From contig NZ_CP120368.1 of NCBI RefSeq assembly GCF_029892045.1, forward strand, positions 2,540,001-2,604,000: DNA of 64,000 bases, in the 5' to 3' direction. This document shows positions 36,101 to 43,557 of this stretch, piece after piece. The stretch's first letter is position 1. Each line of letters starts with the position of its first letter. The notes beneath the pieces are model-generated. The model was not told where the DNA came from, did no database searches, and saw only the letters and a program-made list of their open reading frames with translations. A program made the position numbers and the translations under genes. The DNA comes from Sinorhizobium numidicum (GTDB taxonomy: Bacteria; Pseudomonadota; Alphaproteobacteria; Rhizobiales; Rhizobiaceae).

Positions 36101-37759
36101 TCACACCTTCACGTGGCCGATGCCCTTAGCGGCGATCTCCTCGAAGGACTCGTCGTATCCCGCATCCGCATAGCGGATCACGCCGAGCGCGGTGTCGTTG
36201 GTGAGCGCATGGTCCAGTCGCTCGTCGGCAGCATCGGTCCCATCGGCAACGATGGTAACGCCGCAGCTCGTCATATAGCCGGCGTAACCGCCGCCGCCGG
36301 AATGAATGACGACGAGATCGGCCATGGATGAGCAGAGCACCATCGCATCGATGAGCGGCCAGTCGGCAATGGCGTCGGAGCCGTCCTTCATCCGCTCCGT
36401 CATGATGTTCGGGTGCGCCATGGCGCCGGCGTCGAGATGGTCGCGCGAGAAGGCGACCGGCCCCTTGAGCTCGCCGCTTGCCACGAGTTCGTTGACGCGG
36501 CGGGCGAGCGCGGTGCGTTCGCCATGGCCGAGCCAGGCGATGCGCGCCGGCAGGCCCTCGAAGGGGATATGCATGCAGGCGAGCCGGATCCAGTTGGTGA
36601 TGATACGGTTGTCCGGAAACATATCGAGCAGCAGGTCGTCGATCCGCGCGATGTCGATCTCTTCGCCGGAAAGCGCCATCCAGCGGAATGGGCCGATGGC
36701 GCGGGCGAAAAGCGGCCGCAGATAGGCCTCGGTGAAGATCGGGATGTCGAAGGCGTTTGCGACACCGCCCTCGCGCGCCTGCGTGCGGATCAGGTTGCCG
36801 TTGTCGAAAACCTCGGCACCTTTTTTCTGGAGGTCGAGCATCGCCTTCACCTGCTCGACGATCGAGGCGCGGCTCGCCGCCATCAACTGCCCCTGCCCGT
36901 CCTCGCGCAGTCCGCGCACCTGATCGAGGCTCATACCCTTCGGCACGTAACCATAGACGAGGTCATGCGCCGAAGTCTGGTCCGTCACCACATCCGGCAC
37001 AATGCCGCGCCGTGCGATCTCCGGATAGATTTCGGCCGCATTGCCGACGAGGCCGACGGAGAGCGCCCGCTTCTCCTTGACCGCCGCGTCGATCATCGCG
37101 AGTGCGGCGTCGAGATCGGGCGCGATCTCCTGGAGGTAGCCGACCTGCTGGCGCTTCGTCGCCCGCTCGGGATCGATATCGACGCAGAGAATGGCAGCAC
37201 CCGCCATGCGGCCGGCGAGCGGCTGCGCGCCGCCCATGCCGCCGAGTCCCGCAGTCAGCACGAAACGTCCCGACAGATCGCCACCAAAACGCCGTTCGGC
37301 AATGCGCATGAAAATCTCGTAGGTGCCCTGGATCACGCCCTGGCTGCCGATATATTGCCAGGCCCCGGCCGTCAGTCCGCCCCAGCAGATCAACCCCTTG
37401 CGCTGCAGCTCGTAGAAGATCTCGGCCTTTGCCCATTGCCCGACGATGTTGCAATTCGCCATGATGACGAGCGGCGCCTTGGCATGGGTCTTCAACAGCC
37501 CGACCGGCTTGCCGGACTGGATGATCAGCGTCTGGTCCTCGTCCATTTCGGTGAGCGCCTTGACGATCGCCCGATGCGAAGGCCAGTTGCGCGCTGCCTT
37601 GCCGAGGGCGGCGTAGACGACGAGGTTGTCCGGATCCTCGCCGACGGAAAGCACGTTTTCGAGCAGCCGCAGCAGCGCCTCCTGCCGCCACCCCTTGGCG
37701 CGCAGGTCAGGCCCGCCCGGAATGGGAAAGTTCGGATGGCGGGGATTGGCCTTCGGCAT
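36101..37759 (-). CDS. Urocanate-hydratase homologue, probable thiourocanate hydratase
   Basis: A 552-residue protein of the HutU family with its NAD-binding and core motifs: AGLGGMGGAQPL at 170-181, VTDQTSAHD at 258-266, IGPFRWMALSG at 355-365 and LPARIAWLGHGER at 403-415. The strictly conserved Cys of urocanate hydratases (Cys410 of the Pseudomonas enzyme, in RDHLDCG) is Ala444 here (RDHLDAGAM). A true HutU would hardly work with this change. Thiourocanate hydratase, the second enzyme of ergothioneine breakdown, is a HutU homologue with a modified site, and the operon context fits it. ATG at 37759 follows AGGAGG. It is the last gene of a six-gene minus-strand operon, 21 bases behind the TfoX-type gene. 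A hutU of different substrate is the alternative. Confidence 0.75.
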   Translation of the reverse strand: MPKANPRHPNFPIPGGPDLRAKGWRQEALLRLLENVLSVGEDPDNLVVYAALGKAARNWPSHRAIVKALTEMDEDQTLIIQSGKPVGLLKTHAKAPLVIMANCNIVGQWAKAEIFYELQRKGLICWGGLTAGAWQYIGSQGVIQGTYEIFMRIAERRFGGDLSGRFVLTAGLGGMGGAQPLAGRMAGAAILCVDIDPERATKRQQVGYLQEIAPDLDAALAMIDAAVKEKRALSVGLVGNAAEIYPEIARRGIVPDVVTDQTSAHDLVYGYVPKGMSLDQVRGLREDGQGQLMAASRASIVEQVKAMLDLQKKGAEVFDNGNLIRTQAREGGVANAFDIPIFTEAYLRPLFARAIGPFRWMALSGEEIDIARIDDLLLDMFPDNRIITNWIRLACMHIPFEGLPARIAWLGHGERTALARRVNELVASGELKGPVAFSRDHLDAGAMAHPNIMTERMKDGSDAIADWPLIDAMVLCSSMADLVVIHSGGGGYAGYMTSCGVTIVADGTDAADERLDHALTNDTALGVIRYADAGYDESFEEIAAKGIGHVKV

Positions 37760-37780
37760 GGGGCGCCCTCCTGATCTTCG

Positions 37781-38107
37781 TTATTTCGGCGGCAGCGTTT
37801 CGACGAAAGCGAGCGCCGCACCGATCAGGCGCCGGCGAAGCGCATCGTCGCTATAGGCTGCCGCGCCGGCGCGCACCCAGCCCTGCATCCGACGCTCGCC
37901 CATGATCATCTGGACGACGCCGGGCAGCGCCAGCGCCCAGCCGTCATTGCCCTTGCCGAGGCGAACCAGCATTCCATCCTCCCGAGCGCCGCAAAGGAGA
38001 TTGCCGTTGAGGAGAAAAGCCCATCCGCCGAACATCGGTTTCTCGGAAAGCCCGGGACGACCGCCGAGTTCCTGCTTAACCAGTTCCTCAAGCCCCTCAT
38101 CGCGCAT
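37781..38107 (-). CDS. TfoX N-terminal domain protein
   Basis: A 108-residue protein of the TfoX_N family, with the typical KPMFGGWAFLLNGNLLCGA segment and a MQGWVRAGAAAYSDDAL C-terminal part. TfoX of Haemophilus is a competence regulator, but stand-alone N-terminal-domain proteins are widespread and uncharacterised. It lies within the operon, 15 bases after the DUF917 gene and 21 bases before the hydratase, so it is co-transcribed. Its role in the pathway is not known. Confidence 0.8.
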   Translation of the reverse strand: MRDEGLEELVKQELGGRPGLSEKPMFGGWAFLLNGNLLCGAREDGMLVRLGKGNDGWALALPGVVQMIMGERRMQGWVRAGAAAYSDDALRRRLIGAALAFVETLPPK

Positions 38108-38122
38108 CGGACTTCCCCCTCC

Positions 38123-39220
38123 TCAACCCTTTCCGTTCAAGGCATAGCGGGCGATCTCGATTCCCATCGCCTTCTCGACCGGCGGATAGACCGAGGGGTC
38201 GAGCACGCTGGAGGAAAGCGGGATCACTGATTTCGGCACATGCAGCACGAAGATCTCCATGCCAACTGTGAGCTGCCCGACGCTCAAGGGTTCGCCTTCC
38301 GGCGAGAGCGTGGTGATGACATCCGGGAATGTCGCGAGCCGCCGGCCGTCCGGCGTCTCGACCGCCATATACTCGTTCATCACGTGGAGTACCGTTGAGT
38401 CATCGCCCTTCCCCAGCGTCACCGTGCCGATGTCGAAGGCTTCCTTTGTATAGACCACCGACTTTTCGGTGATGGTGCCCTCGGCCAGGATCAGGCCGTT
38501 GGTGATCATCACGATCGCATCGATGACCGCACTGCCGCCCTTGCCTTCCGCAGCGATGATCGCTTCACCGAGAGTCAGCGCCATGGAGATGCCGCCGAGC
38601 GCGGCATTCTCCTTCACATAGGAAGCGCGAACCGGGTTGCGGCAGGAAGCGATGAACCCGCCGGACATGTCCGCGGCGGTGCGCAGCACCGGCGAAACTC
38701 TGGCGGTGGCACCGCGCACGACGAGCTCGATATAGCGGTTCTCTTCGCGGTTTCCGCCGACTGCCGTCTGGATCGTCGGCTCGGGCGAGCTGGCGAGACC
38801 AATCGAACCCATGTCTCCCGTGGGGTGAGCGCGGATATCGCCGACCGCATCGACGACCTTGGTGCCGAGGATCGCCGAGGGCAGCCAGCCGTTGAGCGTC
38901 GAGGACTTGCCGTTCTGCCCGATGATCAGGCCCGAGAGCTTTTCGCCGAGCGCCTCCTCAAGCAGTTGCACCGCCTTCACATAGTCGACCCCGCGCATTT
39001 CCCACGGGGTCGTCGAGGCCGGTGCTCCGATTGCGGCGGCGGTCGCCACCCAGTCGTCGGGCTTGAGCTCATCGATCGAGACCAGTTCCGGCTTACCGAT
39101 GGAGACCGCGGCGCGACCGAGCATGCGTCCGTGATCGGCCCAGCCGCCGCCGCCCGCCGCATAGACGGAACCGCCCTTGACCGCCGCCTCGACATCCTTT
39201 TCCGTCAAAATACGGCCCAT
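38123..39220 (-). CDS. DUF917-family protein, candidate thiohydantoin desulfurase
   Basis: A 365-residue DUF917 protein, a family often beside hydantoinases and of unsettled chemistry. Features are the GGSVYAAGGGGWADHGRML opening, AAAIGAPASTTPWEMRG near residue 65, and DIRAHPTGDMGSIGL. The start codon directly abuts the stop of the carbamoyl hydrolase gene. In the reconstituted bacterial ergothioneine pathway a new kind of enzyme removes sulfur from a thiohydantoin, between the hydratase and hydantoinase steps. By elimination this is the gene here for that step. The assignment is inference from pathway logic and gene order. Confidence 0.65.
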   Translation of the reverse strand: MGRILTEKDVEAAVKGGSVYAAGGGGWADHGRMLGRAAVSIGKPELVSIDELKPDDWVATAAAIGAPASTTPWEMRGVDYVKAVQLLEEALGEKLSGLIIGQNGKSSTLNGWLPSAILGTKVVDAVGDIRAHPTGDMGSIGLASSPEPTIQTAVGGNREENRYIELVVRGATARVSPVLRTAADMSGGFIASCRNPVRASYVKENAALGGISMALTLGEAIIAAEGKGGSAVIDAIVMITNGLILAEGTITEKSVVYTKEAFDIGTVTLGKGDDSTVLHVMNEYMAVETPDGRRLATFPDVITTLSPEGEPLSVGQLTVGMEIFVLHVPKSVIPLSSSVLDPSVYPPVEKAMGIEIARYALNGKG

Positions 39221-40489
39221 CTAGTTCGTCTCCTGCAACTGTCCGTCGAGCCGACGCATCGCCTCGAAGAGCACCGCAGCGCCGAGCGCGATATCGTCGT
39301 TCTCCGCCCATTCCTCGGGCGCATGCGATCTGCCGTCGCGGCAGGGAATGAAGATCATCGCCGCCTTGGCAACCCGCGCCATCCAGGCGGTGTCGTGCCC
39401 CGCTCCCGAAGCCATCCGCCGGGAACGTGCCCCGACGCGCTCGCAGGCGGCTTCCAGCGTCGCAAGGATGAGCGGATCGCCGGGCGTCGGCTGATTGTCG
39501 GAGATCACCTTCGGCGGTGCAATCGCGACCCCTGTTTCCTCGGCGACCCGTGTTGCAAGCGCCGCGACCTCGACAATGAATTTCTCCATTTGCGGCCGCA
39601 ACTCGGCCCGGGCATCGATCAAGAGCCGCGCCCGCGAGGGCACGACATTGGCGGCATTCGGCTCGATCTCGAATTCGCCAACCGTCGCCGTGAAATGGCC
39701 GTCGCGGGCGGCATACGCCAGGCCGAGCTCCTCGATCTCCAGCACGAGCCGCGACGCCGCGACCAGCGCATCGCGCCGCCGCCCCATCGGCGCGGTACCT
39801 GCGTGATCCGCCTGCCCCTCGACGATGACCTCGATACGGGTAATGCCGGAAATCGCCGTGACTACACCGATATCGAGGCGCTCCGTTTCCAAGACCGGCC
39901 CCTGCTCGATATGCAGTTCCAGGAAGGCCTTGATGTCGGGACGCTTCAACGCCGGCAGGCGGGAGGGATCGCCCCCTGCTTCGATAAGCCCATGCCTCAA
40001 CGTCAGTTCGCCATGCTTGCGGCCCAGCCACTCGTCGGGAACGAGCCCGGCCATGCCGCGGCTGCCGATGCAGGAAACCCCGAAGATCGACACCTCTTCG
40101 GCAAGGAAATCCACGATCTCCAGATCATGATCGAGCTCGATGCCGGCATCGGCGAGCGACCGCGCGACTTCGAGCGCCGCCGCGACACCCGCAATCCCGT
40201 CGAAACGTCCACCATCCGGCACCGTGTCCGAATGCGACCCGAGCATGATCGTGCCGATCGCCGAGTTTCGCCCCTTGCGCCCCCCGATCAGATTGCCGGC
40301 AGCATCGATTCTCGTCTTAAGCCCGGCCGCTTTGAAGCGCTGCTCGAGGAAGGCGCGGCCTTCGAGAAAGAGCGGCGTGAAGGCGCGGCGGGTATAAGGC
40401 CGATCCGGTTCGGTGATGCGGGCAAGCCCCTCAACGATATCGGCGATGCGACCGGCGTCGACGGGCAGATTGCTCCTCGGCGCCGTCAT
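39221..40489 (-). CDS. M20-family N-carbamoyl-L-amino-acid hydrolase (N-carbamoylglutamate hydrolase candidate)
   Basis: A 422-residue zinc amidohydrolase of the allantoate amidohydrolase/N-carbamoyl-amino-acid hydrolase family. Metal ligands are visible: His86 (GSHSDTV), Asp97 (GRFDG), Glu132 (LAEEVS), His193 (LHIEQGP) and a late GHDTAW. Such enzymes split an N-carbamoyl amino acid to the amino acid, CO2 and ammonia. It overlaps the hydantoinase gene by four bases, so the two act in sequence. In the ergothioneine route it would release L-glutamate from N-carbamoylglutamate. Uses on other ureido acids are possible. Confidence 0.83.
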   Translation of the reverse strand: MTAPRSNLPVDAGRIADIVEGLARITEPDRPYTRRAFTPLFLEGRAFLEQRFKAAGLKTRIDAAGNLIGGRKGRNSAIGTIMLGSHSDTVPDGGRFDGIAGVAAALEVARSLADAGIELDHDLEIVDFLAEEVSIFGVSCIGSRGMAGLVPDEWLGRKHGELTLRHGLIEAGGDPSRLPALKRPDIKAFLELHIEQGPVLETERLDIGVVTAISGITRIEVIVEGQADHAGTAPMGRRRDALVAASRLVLEIEELGLAYAARDGHFTATVGEFEIEPNAANVVPSRARLLIDARAELRPQMEKFIVEVAALATRVAEETGVAIAPPKVISDNQPTPGDPLILATLEAACERVGARSRRMASGAGHDTAWMARVAKAAMIFIPCRDGRSHAPEEWAENDDIALGAAVLFEAMRRLDGQLQETN

Positions 40490-41868
40490 CGCCGCGGGTC
40501 CGGCAGCGGCAACGTGGCAAGCGGCCGGACGAATGCGCCGCGTCCGGGCTCGGCGAGCACGCGGCTGCCATCGAAGGCGAGCCTGCCACGCGAATAGCTG
40601 GCGGAGACCCGCCACGGGAGGCGGATGCCGTTGTAGGGCGACCAGCCTACCACATTGTTGCCGCTCGCTGCCGCATCGTATGTATAAGGCTCCGGCGTCA
40701 TCACGATCATGTCGGCGTCCTTGCCGATTTCAAGCGCTCCCTTGCGATGGTCGAGACGGAAGTGCCGCGCCGGGTTGAGCGCCGTCAGCTCGGCCGCACG
40801 CGTCAGCGGGATGCCGCGCTCCAATGCGCCCTTGACGAAAAGCGGCACCATCGCTTCAAGGCCGGGCACGCCCGAGGCATTCGCCAGCATGTCGGCATTG
40901 GTCTTGCGGTCCTCCGACCAGCTTACATGGTCGGTCGAGATAAGCGTGACGTTGCCGACCGCCACGTGCCGCCAGAGCTTTTCCACCTCCGCACGCGGGC
41001 GGATCGGCGGGTTGATCTTGGCCTTGCCGCCAAGACGCCTCACATCGTTTTCTTCATCGAGCGTCAGATAGTGGATGCAGCACTCGATGCTGGCTGCGTA
41101 GCCCTGCGCGCGGTAGGCAGCGGCAATCTCGTAGCCGCGCCCAAGCGAGCAATGAACCACATGCGCCGGGCATCCCGTCAGCGCGCCGGTCTCGTAGATC
41201 TGATTTATTGCCAGCAGCTCCGTCAGTGGCGGGCGCGACAATCCGTGCGCGCGATAATCGGTGATACCGGCCGCGCTAACCTCGTCGATCGCGGCGCGCA
41301 CCGCCTCATCGTCCTCATTGTGGACGCCGGCGATCAATCCGGTCGGGGCGATCGCGCGAAAACACTCTTCCAGCAGCGCGGGCGGAATGCGAGGAAACCG
41401 CTTCGGGTCGGTGCCGAAGGTCGAAAACTTGAAGGCCGCGACGCCTGCCGCGACCATTCCCGCAATGCGCGCCGCGCCCTCTTCCGGATCAATGGTGCCA
41501 TAAAGGGCGAAGTCGACGCGCGCCTGCGGGCCGGCATGGGCGATCTTGCGCCTCACCGCCTCAGCCGAGCAGACGAGATTGCCCTCGTCGTAGGGCATAT
41601 CGACGATCGTCGTCACGCCGCCGGCGGCCGCCGACCGCGTCGACCAGACGAAATCCTCCTGGTTCTTTTGCGACAGCGAGTGCACTTGGGCATCGATCGC
41701 GCCCGGCAGGATCAGCGCTTCTCCGAGCTCATGCCTCTCGCGTGCGGCGGGCGCCGCTCCCTGCCCGACATGCACCACCTTGCCGTCGCGCACGGCCACA
41801 TGCCCGCCTTCGACGATCCGGTGCGGCAGGACCACGGTGCCTTTCAGGACGAGGTCGAAGTCGGACAT
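40486..41868 (-). CDS. Dihydroorotase/hydantoinase-family cyclic amidohydrolase
   Basis: A 460-residue amidohydrolase of the hydantoinase/allantoinase/dihydroorotase group. Predicted metal ligands are Lys147 (AFKFST), His183 (VHNEDD), His239 (VVHCSLG), Asp313 (STDHVSW) and His63. The first His of the usual HxH pair is Gln61 (IDAQVHS), as in some dihydroorotase-like proteins. ATG at 41868 is chosen; the upstream reading overlaps the lyase gene. In the proposed pathway it opens hydantoin-5-propionate to N-carbamoylglutamate for the next enzyme. Confidence 0.82.
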   Translation of the reverse strand: MSDFDLVLKGTVVLPHRIVEGGHVAVRDGKVVHVGQGAAPAARERHELGEALILPGAIDAQVHSLSQKNQEDFVWSTRSAAAGGVTTIVDMPYDEGNLVCSAEAVRRKIAHAGPQARVDFALYGTIDPEEGAARIAGMVAAGVAAFKFSTFGTDPKRFPRIPPALLEECFRAIAPTGLIAGVHNEDDEAVRAAIDEVSAAGITDYRAHGLSRPPLTELLAINQIYETGALTGCPAHVVHCSLGRGYEIAAAYRAQGYAASIECCIHYLTLDEENDVRRLGGKAKINPPIRPRAEVEKLWRHVAVGNVTLISTDHVSWSEDRKTNADMLANASGVPGLEAMVPLFVKGALERGIPLTRAAELTALNPARHFRLDHRKGALEIGKDADMIVMTPEPYTYDAAASGNNVVGWSPYNGIRLPWRVSASYSRGRLAFDGSRVLAEPGRGAFVRPLATLPLPDPRR

Positions 41869-41884
41869 TCTCTTTTCCTTCCCG

Positions 41885-43423
41885 TCACTTGTCGAGAGCG
41901 AAGAAACCATCGAACTCCGGCATCGGCGCCATGTCGACGAAGGCGCGCAGCAGGTCGTGATCGGTGAATACCGCCTGCATGGCCTCGATCTCCTTCGAGA
42001 GCGGCCGATCTTTCAGATAGATCGGGCTGACCGCGCGGGTGCGCTCATAGGCGAGCTTGATCACCCCTTGCGGCTGGTCACCGACGAGATCGATCGCCTG
42101 CGCCGAAAGGATCGCCTCGATCGCCGCAAGTTGTCGGAGATCACGAACCTGCGCCTCCATGCGCTCGACAATGAGCGGCAGGAATGTCGCCTCTTCCTCA
42201 AGCCCGCCGGCAACGACGATCGATTGCGCCGACAGGGGCACGGCAAGCGACTGGACCCGCATGTAGAGCTCGACCGCGAGCTTCATCAGCGGCCCGAGCC
42301 CTGTCGCAACCTCGCCGGGCGCGACGAGATTGACGGAGAGATTGCGCCGTCCGCCGTTCGAAAGCAGGATGCAGCGGTTGAGAACGTTGCGCGCCATATG
42401 TGAAAAGGCGGTCTGTGCCGCCTCGATATAGAGCGTCGTCGTCAACGGCAGTGAGGCACCCGAAGAATGCACCTGGCCGCCGAGCACGACCGGGTTGTCA
42501 TCCGACAGATAGGTCGCCTCCACGAGCCTGCCGGCGGCAACGAGCAAAGTATCGACCACCGCACCGAAGACCTGGGCGGTCATGCGCAGGCTCAGCGGAT
42601 CATGGATCGATATCGGCAACGGCCAATCGGCAATGCCGGACTGGCCGTAGAGCCAAGAGCCGACGAGTGCCTCGCCGCGCGTCGAGAGCGTTGCAGCAAC
42701 ACGCCAGGGGTCGGCCGAAGCACCAAGCGCCAGCGACGACATGACACCGGTGACGAGCAACACCCTGATCGCGGCGGCCGCCTCGCGCAGCACGTCGGCC
42801 GCCGCCGCATAGGCGATCGCATTGACGCTGACCGCAGCGAGCGCATCGCGCGGCCGCATAACGAAGGGCTTCAGCCCAACCTCCTCAAGCGCGATAGCGG
42901 CCGGAACGAGCCTGCCGTTGAAATAAGCCTCGCCGATACCCGTCAGAACCGCCGCCACCTGCCCCATCAGACCAATATCAGCGCAGCCCATCGAGCCATG
43001 GCGGCGCACGGCCGGAATGATGCCGCGCTCCATCAGCGCAACGAAAGCATCGATCAGTTCGGTACTGCAGCCGGTATGCCCGCGCATGGCCGTATTGACG
43101 CGGATGGCGATCGCCTTGCGAATGACGCGGGCAGCGAAGAACTCGCCCGTGCCGAAGTGGTGGGCGCGAACCAGCGAATCGTTGAAGTCGGCGAGATCGT
43201 CGGCCGTCCAGAGCCGGTCCTTCATCGAGCCGACGCCAGTGTTGGTGCCGTAAACCGGTAATCCCATGGTGATGCGGTCGACAATCACCTTGTGCGCGGC
43301 GGCGACCCGCTCCATGCCGGCTTTGTCCGCGACGGGCCGCGCCATGCCAGAGCCTATCTCTTCGAGCACCCCGAAATCGAGCGGTTTCCCACATAAGACG
43401 ATGGTCTTGACGGATTGGAGCAT
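41885..43423 (-). CDS. Histidine-ammonia-lyase homologue without MIO, probable ergothionase
   Basis: A 512-residue member of the aromatic amino acid lyase family. The fold signatures are kept: YGTNTGVG at 58-65 with the active-site Tyr58, and SDDNPVV near residue 305. The loop that makes the MIO electrophile in all ammonia-lyases, GSVGASGD, reads GSMGCADIG (143-151) with one residue fewer, so Ala-Ser-Gly is absent and MIO cannot form. Ergothionase, which eliminates trimethylamine from ergothioneine, is a family member known to lack MIO, as the leaving group is already activated. This and the operon point to ergothionase. It is the first gene of the operon, read away from the LysR regulator. 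Conversion of another trimethylated histidine derivative is the alternative. Confidence 0.75.
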   Translation of the reverse strand: MLQSVKTIVLCGKPLDFGVLEEIGSGMARPVADKAGMERVAAAHKVIVDRITMGLPVYGTNTGVGSMKDRLWTADDLADFNDSLVRAHHFGTGEFFAARVIRKAIAIRVNTAMRGHTGCSTELIDAFVALMERGIIPAVRRHGSMGCADIGLMGQVAAVLTGIGEAYFNGRLVPAAIALEEVGLKPFVMRPRDALAAVSVNAIAYAAAADVLREAAAAIRVLLVTGVMSSLALGASADPWRVAATLSTRGEALVGSWLYGQSGIADWPLPISIHDPLSLRMTAQVFGAVVDTLLVAAGRLVEATYLSDDNPVVLGGQVHSSGASLPLTTTLYIEAAQTAFSHMARNVLNRCILLSNGGRRNLSVNLVAPGEVATGLGPLMKLAVELYMRVQSLAVPLSAQSIVVAGGLEEEATFLPLIVERMEAQVRDLRQLAAIEAILSAQAIDLVGDQPQGVIKLAYERTRAVSPIYLKDRPLSKEIEAMQAVFTDHDLLRAFVDMAPMPEFDGFFALDK

Positions 43424-43457
43424 GCCGGGGACGAACCTCTTTTACGGGCATGCTATG

Positions 43458-43474
43458 CGCAATGTGCCGTTGCG
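43458..43474. promoter_or_regulatory. Dyad in the divergent promoter, candidate LysR operator
   Basis: CGCAA, seven bases, TTGCG is a perfect dyad in the 134-base gap between the lyase gene and the divergent LysR-type regulator. LysR regulators usually bind interrupted dyads in such places. It is 35 bases upstream of the lyase start codon, so it could overlap the promoter. Confidence 0.45.
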
Positions 43475-43557
43475 TGATATATCCCAAATCCAGGACAAGT
43501 GATGCCGATATCCGAACGGCCCTATTTGTCTCTCGTTCGGCTTGCGTGTGAACCACC

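Noticed and set aside
36101..43423. Histidine utilisation operon (hutU-hutH)
   Set aside because: The lyase lacks Ala-Ser-Gly for MIO, the hydratase lacks its conserved Cys, there is no imidazolonepropionase or formimidoylglutamate enzyme, and the other genes fit thiohydantoin and carbamoyl chemistry.
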